Positions 1 to 8,861 are shown, numbered from the stretch's first letter. The stretch is DNA of 64,000 nt from Mariniblastus fucicola (GCF_008087665.1 NZ_CP042912.1:558001-622000); one strand, 5' to 3'. Made by a program: numbers and translations. The notes: generated by a model from the letters alone, not told the origin.

Positions 1-978
1 GGTGAACCGTTCATGCACAAGGAACTGTTCGATGTTTTGGAAGCTCATCCCGACGCGTACTTTCAGGTTTTCACCAACGGCCATTTCATTACCGATGAAG
101 TCGCCAAGCGTTTGCGCAAATGTGGCAACGTGACGGTGTTGGTCAGCGTCGAAGGCAGCGAAATCGTTAGCGACACTCGCCGCGGCAAAGAAGGCGTTTA
201 CTCGGCGACAATGAAGGGGATTGAGAACTGCCTGAAGAACAAAGTCATGACCGGGGTTTGCACGAGCCTTTGTCAGTCAAATTTTGATGAGCTGTTGACC
301 GAAAAGTGGGTCGACAATCTGATCGAGATGGGCGTGCTCTACACATGGTTCCACATTTACCGTCCTGTTGGACCCGACTCGAATCCGGATCTTGCTCTGA
401 CGCCGCAGCAGCAACGCGTCGCTCGCCAGTTCGTCGTCGATATGCGTTGCAAGAAGCCAATCATTTTCATTGACGCCTACTACGATGCCGATGGTCATGC
501 CTTGTGTCCGGCTGCAACGGGCTTCACGCATCACATCAATCCGTGGGGCGACGTTGAGCCTTGCCCAATCATTCAGTTCGCCAAAGAATCGATTCACGAC
601 GAACGGCCATTGGATCAGGTGTTCAACGAGTCCGAATATCTTCGTGACTTCCGTAAGACGGCGGCGGAGCACACTCGCGGTTGCATCGTACTGGAGCGTC
701 CGGACTTGATTGAGTCGCTGGCCGATCGGCACGGTGCGAAGGATTCGACCGCGCGAAAGAAAGCTCTGGCTGAACTCCAGGCCGCCGCGGCGCATTCGTC
801 ACAGTATGCTCCTGGCAGCGAGCCGATTCCGGAAAAGAGTTGGGCTTATCGCTTGGCGAAAAAGTTCGCGTACCACGACTATGGCGTGTACGACGAGCAT
901 TTCAAGGAAGAGAACTGGATCGATCCGAACGACAATCCTCGCGAGCCTGGCGAGTCGGAGTTGGTGCAACTGGGGTAA
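1..978 (+). CDS. Radical SAM protein with SPASM-like C-terminus (5' end cut by window edge)
   Basis: The reading frame is open from base 1 and begins inside the GGEP motif (Gly-Glu-Pro-Phe visible) that contacts S-adenosylmethionine in radical SAM enzymes. The CxxxCxxC cluster motif must lie upstream of the window. What remains (325 residues) has the typical TNG motif (FTNGHF), then a conserved-looking region around residues 160-200 with Cys residues in LCPAATG and EPCPI and another in RGCIVL, resembling a SPASM/twitch auxiliary cluster region. The last 100 residues are charged and contain a YDYGVYDEHF-like tail. The substrate cannot be told. The gene faces mutM tail to tail across a large inverted repeat that starts right after its TAA stop. 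Family assignment is firm; the function is unknown. Confidence 0.85.
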   Translation, partial: GEPFMHKELFDVLEAHPDAYFQVFTNGHFITDEVAKRLRKCGNVTVLVSVEGSEIVSDTRRGKEGVYSATMKGIENCLKNKVMTGVCTSLCQSNFDELLTEKWVDNLIEMGVLYTWFHIYRPVGPDSNPDLALTPQQQRVARQFVVDMRCKKPIIFIDAYYDADGHALCPAATGFTHHINPWGDVEPCPIIQFAKESIHDERPLDQVFNESEYLRDFRKTAAEHTRGCIVLERPDLIESLADRHGAKDSTARKKALAELQAAAAHSSQYAPGSEPIPEKSWAYRLAKKFAYHDYGVYDEHFKEENWIDPNDNPREPGESELVQLG

Positions 979-1164
979 GGTGGCATAGGCTTCCAGCCTG
1001 TGTCAGCATCTCGTTTGCATTTGTCGTAGTGGTGGCTTCCAGCCGCCGCATTTTGTTCTTCCGAATCAAGAACTGCTTTTTGTTTCCAGGGCGACGGCAT
1101 GCAAACAGAGGCGGCTAGAAGCCGCCACTACGACGTGCAATCACAGGCCAGAGGCCTATGCCAC
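979..1164. repeat. Nested inverted repeat between convergent genes
   Basis: The whole gap between two converging stop codons is an imperfect palindrome. The outer arms, 979-1002 and 1142-1165, are reverse complements with about three mismatches. The inner arms, 1024-1046 and 1112-1134, are reverse complements with about two mismatches. Each arm is itself a small hairpin of the type GGCTTCCAGCC or GGCGGCTAGAAGCCGCC. The left outer arm begins one base after the radical SAM TAA, and the right outer arm touches the mutM TAG. It could act as a bidirectional terminator or be a REP/MITE-like element; both are inference. Confidence 0.8.
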
Positions 1165-2004
1165 CTAGCGCTTCTTCTGGCACGCCTTGCAATAAAACGT
1201 GCTTCTTTGAGCCTGCACGATCCGAAGCACGTTCCCTTTTCCGCACGACGGACACGTCTCCCCTGCCCGATCGTAAACGCGATGTTCATTCTGGTAGCTG
1301 CCTTCATCGTTGAGCGCGTTGCGATACGTGCCATCTGACAGCGTCGAACCTTCGTGGCGAATCGCGGTCTCCAGAACTTCCACCGTAAATTCAAATATGC
1401 GGTCCCACTGCTTCTTCGACAGCCGATCACAACGGGCTTGCGGGTGAACGTGCGCCAGATGCAAAATCTCCGACGCATAAATGTTGCCGATGCCCGCGAT
1501 GCGAGACTGTTCCAGCAAGGCGACTTTTACTTCACGGCGCGACGAATTAAATCGGCCCGGGAAATCCTTGCGAGAAATCTCCAGCGCGTCCGGGCCAAGC
1601 GAACCATCGCTGAGCTTGGCTTGATATTGCTTTTCTGATAGCAATGCGATCTGCCCGAGGCCGCGACGATCCCAAAAAAGTAGTTCTTTGTGTTTGCACT
1701 TCTTCAGTCGCAAACGAAAGCGAAGATGTTCATCGGTAGGCGGATCGGTCACCAGCACCAGACCCGTCATCCGCGGCTCCATGATGATTCGGTCACCCGT
1801 TTCCATGCGAATGACGACGCGTTTGCCCAGCCGATCGACCGACGCAATCTTTACTCCGGCGACTCGTTTGTTCAGGTGGTCGATCCTTGGCTTAATCTGG
1901 ATCGGACGTTTCGCGCAGGGAGTTCGTTCGGCCGCAATAATCGTCGCGCCGGCAATTCCCGCGACTCCGCGACGCATGGTTTCGACTTCAGGAAGTTCTG
2001 GCAT
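1165..2004 (-). CDS. mutM: Formamidopyrimidine-DNA glycosylase (Fpg/MutM)
   Basis: Base-excision repair glycosylase/AP lyase that removes 8-oxoguanine and formamidopyrimidines from DNA. The 279-residue length is typical. The N-terminus is MPELPEVET, giving the catalytic Pro and Glu after removal of Met. The conserved LGKR lysine segment lies near residue 60, and the helix-two-turn-helix region near residues 165-185 (IAGIGNIYASEIL) is characteristic. The C-terminus is the zinc finger, with CPSC and CKAC pairs about 20 residues apart and the QRSTFYC signature between them. It stands alone, convergent with the upstream radical SAM gene, and its stop abuts a hairpin repeat. Confidence 0.97.
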   Translation of the reverse strand: MPELPEVETMRRGVAGIAGATIIAAERTPCAKRPIQIKPRIDHLNKRVAGVKIASVDRLGKRVVIRMETGDRIIMEPRMTGLVLVTDPPTDEHLRFRLRLKKCKHKELLFWDRRGLGQIALLSEKQYQAKLSDGSLGPDALEISRKDFPGRFNSSRREVKVALLEQSRIAGIGNIYASEILHLAHVHPQARCDRLSKKQWDRIFEFTVEVLETAIRHEGSTLSDGTYRNALNDEGSYQNEHRVYDRAGETCPSCGKGNVLRIVQAQRSTFYCKACQKKR

Positions 2005-2506
2005 GATGGTTCGTGTTGAAGTGTTGAGTAAAAAGGCTTGAGCGTCGCCTCGCCGGCTTACGGGCTTGGCTACAAGGCAGGGATCAGGTCCTTCAATTGA
2101 TCGATGGGGTCAGTGCATGTATCAACTCCACGAAGTTCCGCCTCAAGTTGTTTTGTCGCATCCTGGGAACGCGCCGTGAGTTTTTCGCCATCCAGGAGGA
2201 TCGGGCAATGGCAGGCAGTCAATGCGGGGAGGAGAAGATTCATGGCTTTGTGAAGATGTGGATCGGTCGTCGGTATTCTGTTTTAGCGGTTGACCGTGTC
2301 GGGAACCGTTTTGACAATGGACTCTTCATCCTAACCGGAACCTCATCGCGATGCTGTTCGGCCTTGCTCGTAAGAAGATTACGCGGATCGACGAAAGTTG
2401 CGAATCGAATTGATGGGCTGTTACCAAAGAGATCGCCGGAGCTCAAAGCCCGATCCGATCACGCTCCACGTCAGGATTTTTACAACACGAACTTATTGCG
2501 ACCACC
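2005..2506. other. Intergenic region between divergent mutM and trpB; possible small ORF or relic
   Basis: About 500 bases without a clear gene. On the minus strand, 2070-2243 can encode a 57-residue peptide starting MNLLLPALTAC, which resembles a very short lipobox-like start, followed by a charged helical-looking stretch and a TAG stop. It has no visible ribosome binding site, and the frame is closed just upstream, so a decayed gene is as likely as a real small protein. A plus-strand frame from 2097 runs into trpB but overlaps it by about 175 bases and has no recognisable sequence. Promoters for mutM and trpB presumably lie here; I could not place them. Confidence 0.3.
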
Positions 2507-3739
2507 ATGCCCACATCTTTTCTTGACGCTCCCAGCCCAGATGCCAGCTTGCCCGATGAGAACGGTCGATTCGGTGAATTCGGAGGCCGCTACGTTCCCG
2601 AGACCCTTGTTCAGGCTCTGGACCAACTCGAAGCCGAATACAACAAGGCGAAAAACGATCCCGAATTTATGGAGCAACTGAAAGTGCTCCTGCGAGACTT
2701 CGTCGGCCGCCCTTCCCCGATGTATTTCGCCAAGCGGTTGACTGAGCAAACCGGCGGAGCCCAGATCTGGTTCAAACGTGAAGACGTCAATCACACCGGC
2801 GCTCACAAGATCAACAGTACACTCGGTCAAGCGTTGCTGACGCAGCGGATGGGCAAGACGCGAGTCATCGCGGAAACCGGTGCGGGACAACACGGCGTGG
2901 CAACGGCAACGGCGTGTGCTCATTTCGGTTTGCCTTGCGTGGTCTATATGGGCGAAGAAGATGTTCGCCGCCAATCGCCAAACGTGCAAAGCATGCGAAT
3001 GATGGGCGCCGAGATCCGTCCGGTGACAACAGGATCGCGGACTTTGCGTGACGCCGTCAACGAAGCCATGCGGGACTGGATGGGTAGCGTCGAGAACACG
3101 CATTACATTCTCGGTAGCGTCGTCGGACCGCATCCCTTTCCCGTCATCGTTCGCGACTTCCAGGCGATCATCGGTGAAGAGACGATTGACCAGTCGATGG
3201 AGCGTTTTGGCCGACTACCGGATGCTGTCGTGGCTTGCGTCGGTGGCGGAAGCAACGCGGCAGGCATGTTCTTTCCTTTCGTGGCTCGCACCGACGTGCC
3301 GCTGATTGGCGTAGAGGCCGGTGGGCACAACGACACGCCAGGCCAACACGCGTCGAGTCTGACTTACGGTCGGCCAGGCGTTTTGCACGGCAGCTTCAGC
3401 TACGTCTTGCAGGACGACGACGGCCAAACGGATGATGTACACTCGGCGTCAGCCGGGCTGGACTATCCTGGCGTAGGTCCCGAGCACAGTCACTGGAAGA
3501 AAACGGGGCGCGTCGAATACCGCAGTTGTCGCGATGACGAGGCGTTGGCGACGTTTGACATGATTGCCAAAACGGAAGGCATTTTGCCGGCTCTCGAGTC
3601 GTCACATGCGATCGCAAAAGGCATCGAAGTTGCAAAAGAACGAAACAAAGACGAGATCGTCGTGGTTTGTCTTTCCGGCCGTGGCGACAAAGACGCGGCA
3701 GAGATCCAGCGACTGCAAAGTGAACGCGACGCTTCCTGA
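2507..3739 (+). CDS. trpB: Tryptophan synthase beta chain
   Basis: Joins indole to serine in a PLP-dependent reaction, the last step of tryptophan synthesis. The protein has 410 residues, close to the usual 390-410. It opens with the [13 protein letters not shown] signature. The PLP lysine is K101 in HTGAHKIN, the GAGQHG substrate loop follows near residue 126, and GGGSNA is the phosphate-binding loop. The end reads SGRGDKD as in the family. It belongs to the TrpB1 type that normally works with TrpA, but no trpA or other trp gene is next to it; the following gene is a secreted DUF1080 protein 35 bases on. An orphan location is odd but not unusual for scattered planctomycete biosynthetic genes. 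Confidence 0.97.
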   Translation: MPTSFLDAPSPDASLPDENGRFGEFGGRYVPETLVQALDQLEAEYNKAKNDPEFMEQLKVLLRDFVGRPSPMYFAKRLTEQTGGAQIWFKREDVNHTGAHKINSTLGQALLTQRMGKTRVIAETGAGQHGVATATACAHFGLPCVVYMGEEDVRRQSPNVQSMRMMGAEIRPVTTGSRTLRDAVNEAMRDWMGSVENTHYILGSVVGPHPFPVIVRDFQAIIGEETIDQSMERFGRLPDAVVACVGGGSNAAGMFFPFVARTDVPLIGVEAGGHNDTPGQHASSLTYGRPGVLHGSFSYVLQDDDGQTDDVHSASAGLDYPGVGPEHSHWKKTGRVEYRSCRDDEALATFDMIAKTEGILPALESSHAIAKGIEVAKERNKDEIVVVCLSGRGDKDAAEIQRLQSERDAS

Positions 3740-3774
3740 CGAATCAACATTTTTGCCAAACCCTACGAGACGAC

Positions 3775-4770
3775 ATGATGAACCAGATTTCGAAACTGAT
3801 GCTCTCTGCGATGCTGATCGCGCTGTTCGCGAATGCGAGTTTTGCTCAGGAAAAAGCGTCCTTTGCAGGCCAATGGGACTCGGTTGCCGTGCTGCCGGAC
3901 GGGAATGAGTCCGAGTCCGTTGTGACGCTGTCGATGGACGATGGAAAGCTTTCCGGTTACCTCAACGGCGACAACGGAAAGACAGAATTCGAAACAGTTA
4001 CCACGGATGGCGATTCAATCTTCATTGCGTTCAGCATCGAAGTCCAGGGCGCAATGCGCGACATCGAAGTCGAAGCCGAGCTTACGGACGACGGATCACT
4101 CGACGGTGAATGGGCAGTCATCATCGACGATCAGGAAGCTGCGACCGGCGAATGGTCGGCGACTCGCAAAGTCACGACAGAAATTCTCTTTGACGGTAAA
4201 TCGTTGGACAACTTCCGCGGATACAAGAAAGAAGAAATCGGCAAAGGTTGGAAAGTCGAAGACGGCACGGTGTACTTCGACGGTTCAGGTGGCGGCGACA
4301 TCATCACGAAAAAGGAATACGGCAGCTTTGAGTTGACGTTCGATTGGAAAATTTCCGAAGGCGGAAACAGCGGCGTGATGTATCGCGTCAAAAAGGGCGA
4401 CGGTGCTCCTTACATTACCGGCATCGAGTATCAGATTCTCGACAACGACAAACATGCTGATGGGAAAAGACGCATCACCAGTGCGGCCGCGTTGTATGCT
4501 CTGTACCCACCCGGTGACGAGCAACCTAAAAAGGTTGGTCAGTGGAATACCACCAAGATCGTTATCAAAGGCGACCACGTTGAGCACTATCTCAACGGCA
4601 AGAAAGTCGTTGACGTCACCATCGGCAGCGACGAGTGGAAAGAAAAAGTTGCGGCCAGCAAGTTCGCGACCTGGGATAAGTTCGGCAAGAGCAAGACGGG
4701 TCACATCGCGTTCCAGGATCACGGTAATCCGGTCTGGTACCGAGACATCAAGATTAAAGCTCTCGATTAA
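3775..4770 (+). CDS. Secreted DUF1080 (3-keto-disaccharide hydrolase-type) protein
   Basis: The 331-residue protein has a signal peptide of about 24 residues (MMNQISKLMLSAMLIALFANA, then SFAQ). Residues 30-130 form a beta-rich domain of unknown family that could be a lipocalin-like or carbohydrate-binding module. From about residue 137 (ILFDGKSLDNF) to the end it matches the DUF1080 jelly roll, with GNSGVMYR, EYQILDN, a WNTTKIVIKGDHVEHYLNG strand and the closing IAFQDHG..VWYRDIKI motif. This family is expanded in planctomycetes, and some members hydrolyse 3-keto-glycosides. The start could be either of two adjacent ATGs. A hairpin 13 bases after the stop probably ends transcription. Confidence 0.9.
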   Translation: MMNQISKLMLSAMLIALFANASFAQEKASFAGQWDSVAVLPDGNESESVVTLSMDDGKLSGYLNGDNGKTEFETVTTDGDSIFIAFSIEVQGAMRDIEVEAELTDDGSLDGEWAVIIDDQEAATGEWSATRKVTTEILFDGKSLDNFRGYKKEEIGKGWKVEDGTVYFDGSGGGDIITKKEYGSFELTFDWKISEGGNSGVMYRVKKGDGAPYITGIEYQILDNDKHADGKRRITSAAALYALYPPGDEQPKKVGQWNTTKIVIKGDHVEHYLNGKKVVDVTIGSDEWKEKVAASKFATWDKFGKSKTGHIAFQDHGNPVWYRDIKIKALD

Positions 4771-4782
4771 TCTCGCTGTGAT

Positions 4783-4814
4783 AGCGGCACGGTGGTCTTC
4801 ACCGTGCACCGCTT
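4783..4814 (+). terminator. Stem-loop after the DUF1080 gene
   Basis: A perfect eight-base stem GCACGGTG/CACCGTGC with a five-base loop (4787-4807) is extended by AGCGG/CCGCT arms with a small bulge. It lies 13 bases past the DUF1080 stop. There is no long T tract, so it may be a terminator or an RNA-stabilising hairpin. Confidence 0.5.
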
Positions 4815-4861
4815 CCTTCGGAGAAGTCCAGTTGCCACTTCTGAAATTTTGGTTGTGAACG

Positions 4862-5920
4862 ATGCGAGGTGTTCCGGTGTCCAGCAAACTTGCCACAATT
4901 TTAACTTTCATTGCCTGTCTGGTCGCATGCTGGGGAAACGGCTTTGCCGACGCCGGATTCGCTGACGAACTTCGGCCTCGGTTGGTCGTGATGACCGATA
5001 TCGGTGGCGATCCGGACGACCAGCAGTCGCTGGTTCGCTTGATGGTCTACGCGAACAAATTTCGAATTGAAGGCTTGATCGCGACAGCGTCAGGGACGCC
5101 GGGTGAGTTGGACGTTGCGACGACGCGAGCCGATTTGATTCGCGAAATCGTTTCGGTGTACGGCGAAGTTCGGGCAAACCTTTCCCGCCACGAAGACGGT
5201 TGGCCTGAAACGCAATCGCTGCTGGAGTGTATCAAGTCCGGGAATCCCGAACGCGGGAGAGAGAACGTCGGCGAAGGCAACGACACCGAGGGTTCCAATT
5301 GGTTCATCGAGGTCGTGGATACGGCCTCGATAGACGACCCGGTCAATCTCGCCATTTGGGGCGGACAGACAGATCTCGCCCAATCGCTTTGGCGGGTTCG
5401 CAACGACCGTGGTGAGCGTGGTTTGGCCGATTTCGTGAAAAAATTCCGTGTCTACGATATTGCCGATCAAGACGGAATTGCCAATTGGATGCGGACCGAA
5501 TTTCCAGGGATGTTTTACATTCTCAGCAAGGCTCCGGCTGGGGTCGACATGCGAAACGCTGCGTTTCGCGGTATGTATCTTGGTGGTGACGAATCGCTGA
5601 CTTCTGCGAAGTGGATCGAAAGTCAAATTCGCAGCACGGGACCGCTGGGCAAGCTTTATCCAACCAAAACGTGGACGGCGCCCAATCCGCACAGCTGCAT
5701 GAAAGAAGGCGATACGCCGTCATGGTTTTTCTTCTTGCCCGCAAGTGGCAATGATCCCGCCGATCCTGGCAAACCCGGTTGGGGCGGTCAGTTTCGCAAG
5801 ACCGAAGACGGTTGGTTTCGCGAAGACCCGTCCGACGACGATCCGCGAAAGACCGTCAATCGCTGGCGGCCGGATTTCCAAAAGGACTTTGCAAAACGAA
5901 TGTCGTGGTGTCGAGAGTGA
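4862..5920 (+). CDS. Secreted DUF1593 nucleoside-hydrolase-like protein
   Basis: The 352-residue protein begins with a hydrophobic signal segment (about residues 10-30, ending near GFADA). Residues 38-330 resemble the DUF1593 domain seen at the N-terminus of Sde182-like cellulose-binding proteins, a fold related to inosine-uridine nucleoside hydrolases. The TDIGGDPDDQQSL motif is the family's acidic Asp cluster, which binds calcium in true nucleoside hydrolases, and WGGQTDLAQSL is a second conserved segment. The usual C-terminal domain of Sde182-type proteins is absent, so this is a single-domain form. The substrate is unknown; a glycan or nucleoside is plausible. A GTG at 4877 is an alternative start. 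Confidence 0.85.
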   Translation: MRGVPVSSKLATILTFIACLVACWGNGFADAGFADELRPRLVVMTDIGGDPDDQQSLVRLMVYANKFRIEGLIATASGTPGELDVATTRADLIREIVSVYGEVRANLSRHEDGWPETQSLLECIKSGNPERGRENVGEGNDTEGSNWFIEVVDTASIDDPVNLAIWGGQTDLAQSLWRVRNDRGERGLADFVKKFRVYDIADQDGIANWMRTEFPGMFYILSKAPAGVDMRNAAFRGMYLGGDESLTSAKWIESQIRSTGPLGKLYPTKTWTAPNPHSCMKEGDTPSWFFFLPASGNDPADPGKPGWGGQFRKTEDGWFREDPSDDDPRKTVNRWRPDFQKDFAKRMSWCRE

Positions 5921-5959
5921 TCCTCGAGTGCGAGAGGAGCTGAGCCTTCGGTGCAACGT

Positions 5960-6904
5960 TTACGGTTTTGGTGGCATTGGGTGGTTTCGACTGCGTCGCA
6001 TCACGACCAGCCCGGCGATAATCAAAGCTCCGCCCCACAACTGTAGCGTCAACGGAATCTCTCCGATCATCCACCAGGCTCCAATCACCGCGACCAGTGG
6101 GATCACATTTTGATAGATCGAAGCGTGCGGGGCGCCGAGTTTCTGCACTCCGAAATTCCACATCGCGTAGGCGACTCCGGTTGAGAAGAATCCGGAGTAC
6201 AGAATTGCCGCCATCGTCCACGGCTCAAATGCTGCTGACCAGTCGATGTGCGTGCCGAGCACTGCAAGTAGCCAGTGAATCGGCAGCGTCAACACGACCG
6301 AAAAGAACGCCAGGCGGATCGCTGATATGTGTTTCAGTAACGGCTTGCTGACGACGGCCGCGATCGACCACGCGAGGGCTGCGGCCAGCACGATCAGGTT
6401 TCCAGCCAGCGTCGCCGCCGAGGCACTGAACTCGCTTTTTTGAGCGATCACCAGGATCGTCCCCACTAACGTCAAAGTCAGGCCTTGCCAGGCGACTCGC
6501 GAAAGCCGGTCTTTCGTGACCAGCACCGCCAATAGCGCCGTCCACATCGGGCAGGACGACATGATCAACGCCGTGTTGCCAGCCGTCGTGCGGTAGATGC
6601 CTGCCAGAAAAGTGATCTGATAGACGGCTCCCGAGAGCATCGCGAAACCGACAACCCACCAAACCAGGTGGCGGTGATTTTCGCGGGCTGGTTTGTGGCG
6701 ATTCCAACGGTTCTCGAAAAACAGGCACAACCAAAGCGCGAAACCGGACACCGTCAGACGGATTGCGTTGAAGAAATAGGGATCGATCTCCGAAACGCCG
6801 TATTTCATAACCGGCGCGTTGATTCCCCACAGTACGGCAACGGAAAACAGATTGAAGTCCGCCCAGAACCGGGATGAAGTCGAATTGGAATCGGAATCGG
6901 TCAC
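5960..6904 (-). CDS. EamA/DMT-family inner-membrane transporter
   Basis: The 314-residue protein is predicted to have ten membrane helices in two EamA repeats. The first begins at FNLFSVAVLWGINAPVMKYG and the second at AALAWSIAAVVSKPLL, each opening with the family's small-residue and tryptophan pattern. DMT transporters export or import metabolites such as amino acids and nucleosides, and the substrate cannot be read from sequence. The N-terminus is short and polar (Ser/Asp/Asn-rich) and the C-terminus ends in basic residues, as expected for a cytoplasmic tail. It converges with the DUF1593 gene across 39 bases. Confidence 0.9.
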   Translation of the reverse strand: MTDSDSNSTSSRFWADFNLFSVAVLWGINAPVMKYGVSEIDPYFFNAIRLTVSGFALWLCLFFENRWNRHKPARENHRHLVWWVVGFAMLSGAVYQITFLAGIYRTTAGNTALIMSSCPMWTALLAVLVTKDRLSRVAWQGLTLTLVGTILVIAQKSEFSASAATLAGNLIVLAAALAWSIAAVVSKPLLKHISAIRLAFFSVVLTLPIHWLLAVLGTHIDWSAAFEPWTMAAILYSGFFSTGVAYAMWNFGVQKLGAPHASIYQNVIPLVAVIGAWWMIGEIPLTLQLWGGALIIAGLVVMRRSRNHPMPPKP

Positions 6905-7011
6905 AACGGTTCGCCAAAAGGTTTCGGGTCGGCGATGCTAACAGGGAATCGGTAAAACGCCAGAGCCTTGCACTTCACGTTGCTGTCGCTCCCCGCCCCA
7001 GCGGTTGTGCG

Positions 7012-7038
7012 TGGCTGTGGCTTCCAGCCGCAGTATTT
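7012..7038 (+). repeat. GGCTTCCAGCC-type hairpin repeat
   Basis: Contains GTGGCTTCCAGCCGCAGTATT. The same core with the trailing GCAGTATT recurs near 18612-18638, and a variant lies near 22781-22806. It sits between the divergent EamA and thyA genes. See the finding on the repeat family. Confidence 0.6.
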
Positions 7039-7181
7039 GTTTGGAGCGTTGGCCTTAATGGGAGAGCCGGGTTTCGCTGACAAGTTCGCGCCGTTCAGCG
7101 CGTCTGCCTATGCCACCATGGAACGCCTGAGCCACTCTTGATGACTTGCGGATTGGGCTGGGACGAACTACAAAAACTGCC

Positions 7182-7976
7182 ATGAAACAATACCTCAGTT
7201 TTCTCCAGCACATCCTCGACAACGGCGTCGACAAAAGCGACCGGACGGGAACCGGAACGCGAAGCGTATTTGGCCATCAAATGCGATTCGATCTCTCCGA
7301 TGGCTTTCCGCTGGTGACCACCAAGAAGCTACACCTGCGCAGCATCATCCATGAACTGTTGTGGTTCCTGAAGGGTGAAACCAATATTGCCTATCTGCAA
7401 GAAAACAAAGTTCGAATTTGGGACGAGTGGGCGGACGAAAACGGAGACCTCGGTCCGGTCTACGGTTCGCAGTGGCGATCGTGGCAAGGCGCCGGTGGAG
7501 AAACGATCGACCAGATTTCCCAGGTCATCGAGCAAATCAAAACGACTCCTGATTCGCGGCGATTGATCGTCAGTGCCTGGAACGTCGCCGAAGTTCCAAA
7601 GATGAAACTTCCTCCCTGCCATCTGCTGTTTCAATTTTACGTTGCGGAGGGAAAGCTCAGCTGTCAGCTGTATCAACGAAGTGCCGATGCGTTTCTGGGC
7701 GTGCCCTTCAACATCGCGTCTTATGCGTTGCTGTTGCAGATGGTTGCCCAGGTGACGGGGCTTGACGTTGGCGATTTCGTGCACACCTTTGGTGACGCTC
7801 ACATTTACAGCAACCACATGGAGCAAGTCGCATTGCAGTTGAGCCGCGAGCCGAAGGCGTTGCCGACGTTGAGGCTCAATCCCGACGTTGATTCAATTTT
7901 CGACTTCAAGTTTGAAGACATCGAAATCGTGGACTACGGTCCGCATCCGACGATCAAAGGCAAGGTTGCTGTTTGA
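7182..7976 (+). CDS. thyA: Thymidylate synthase
   Basis: Methylates dUMP to dTMP using methylene-tetrahydrofolate. From the ATG at 7182 the protein is 264 residues, the same length as the E. coli enzyme, and starts MKQYL like it. The nucleophile is Cys146 in PPCH. The dUMP-contacting [11 protein letters not shown] segment, the [10 protein letters not shown] loop and the HIYSNH motif are all present, and the final GKVAV matches the usual C-terminal lid that closes on the folate. A TTG 36 bases upstream keeps the frame open, but the added residues do not fit the family, so ATG 7182 is preferred. It is followed by folA, which recycles the dihydrofolate this enzyme makes. Confidence 0.97.
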   Translation: MKQYLSFLQHILDNGVDKSDRTGTGTRSVFGHQMRFDLSDGFPLVTTKKLHLRSIIHELLWFLKGETNIAYLQENKVRIWDEWADENGDLGPVYGSQWRSWQGAGGETIDQISQVIEQIKTTPDSRRLIVSAWNVAEVPKMKLPPCHLLFQFYVAEGKLSCQLYQRSADAFLGVPFNIASYALLLQMVAQVTGLDVGDFVHTFGDAHIYSNHMEQVALQLSREPKALPTLRLNPDVDSIFDFKFEDIEIVDYGPHPTIKGKVAV

Positions 7977-8001
7977 GGTGGCGTAGGCTTCCAGCCTGTG
8001 A
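7977..8001 (+). repeat. GGCTTCCAGCC-type hairpin repeat abutting the thyA stop codon
   Basis: GGTGGCGTAGGCTTCCAGCC begins at the base after the thyA TGA. It is nearly identical to the copy that begins one base after the radical SAM TAA at 979. The core AGGCT/AGCCT pairs as a small stem. Confidence 0.65.
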
Positions 8002-8157
8002 ACGCGCTCGATGCTGTGCGGAAGTAGTGCTGAAGAATCCAGTTAGCGGTCAACGCTGCGGCAGGAAGCCACAATCACGTGAAATGTCAAAGCTGTCCTG
8101 AAACTTTGGCCCGCCATTGGCAACTCTCAGAGAGTGTCTTTAATAGAAAAAATACTG

Positions 8158-8667
8158 ATGAGCAAAAAAACTGTCTCCATGATTGTCGCTGCGGCTGAAA
8201 ACGGAATCATTGGCAAAAATGGAGACATGCCATGGCGGCTATCAGCGGACTTGAAGAACTTCAAACAAATCACCATGGGCAGCACCATCATCATGGGCCG
8301 CAAGACCTGGGATTCGATTCAGCGACTGCTGCCAGGCCGGACCACCGTCATTGTCACGCGTCAGGAAGACTTCCACGTGGAGGGTGCCATCGTCGTCAAC
8401 AGCCTCGACGCAGCCCTGTCTGCCACCGAGGATCCGTCACCTTTTGTCGTCGGCGGGGCGGAGATTTATCGCCTGGCGCTGCCGCAGGTGACTCGAATTT
8501 ATCTGACTCGGGTCCACGCCCAGATCGAGGGCGATACCGTGATGCCAGGAATCGATTTCAGTCGTTGGAAAGTCCTTGAATCAAATCGGCATTCGGCCGA
8601 TGAGAAAAACTCCCACGATTACTCGTTCGAAATCTATGAAAAAGTGGCTGCGGGAGAAGTCCAGTAG
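8158..8667 (+). CDS. folA: Dihydrofolate reductase
   Basis: Reduces dihydrofolate to tetrahydrofolate with NADPH. From the ATG at 8158 the protein is 169 residues. It shows the VAAAENGIIGKNGDMPWRL start, with the catalytic Asp at residue 31 in SADLKNFK, then MGRKTWDSI, the LPGRTTVIVT strand and the FVVGGAEIY glycine motif. A GTG at 8134 would add eight residues, but the family normally begins just before the first strand, so the ATG is chosen. The gene follows thyA by about 180 bases, which hold a hairpin repeat, so it may have its own promoter. With folP at 28.5 kb the window holds three folate-linked genes. Confidence 0.96.
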   Translation: MSKKTVSMIVAAAENGIIGKNGDMPWRLSADLKNFKQITMGSTIIMGRKTWDSIQRLLPGRTTVIVTRQEDFHVEGAIVVNSLDAALSATEDPSPFVVGGAEIYRLALPQVTRIYLTRVHAQIEGDTVMPGIDFSRWKVLESNRHSADEKNSHDYSFEIYEKVAAGEVQ

Positions 8668-8749
8668 GCACAAAAGTTTGGTTAGCCTTCATAATTTCCC
8701 GTTTGACGGCAATTCTGGCTCGGCAAAACCCGCAAACCGGGATTTGCGT

Positions 8750-8778
8750 TTGTCTGCCCTATTTTAAAAGGCTACAAT
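8750..8778 (+). promoter_or_regulatory. Predicted sigma-70-type promoter for hpf-ptsN-HPr
   Basis: TTGTCT (8750-8755) and TACAAT (8773-8778) are separated by 17 bases, a good match to the housekeeping consensus. They lie about 85 bases before the hpf start codon. A weak stem (CGCAAA/TTTGCG, 8731-8748) just upstream may end folA transcription. Confidence 0.55.
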
Positions 8779-8861
8779 TCTTCGGTGGTGCACCCGTACC
8801 GCCGAGGTGGGAATTCGTTCCGGCTTCTAACCAGACACGTGTGCAAAATTTCAGGTGAGTT

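Noticed and set aside
2097-2681. 194-codon ORF before trpB
   Set aside because: Overlaps trpB by about 175 bases in another frame, and its residues match no known family.
7146-7181. TTG as thyA start
   Set aside because: Adds twelve residues that do not fit; ATG 7182 gives the standard length and start.
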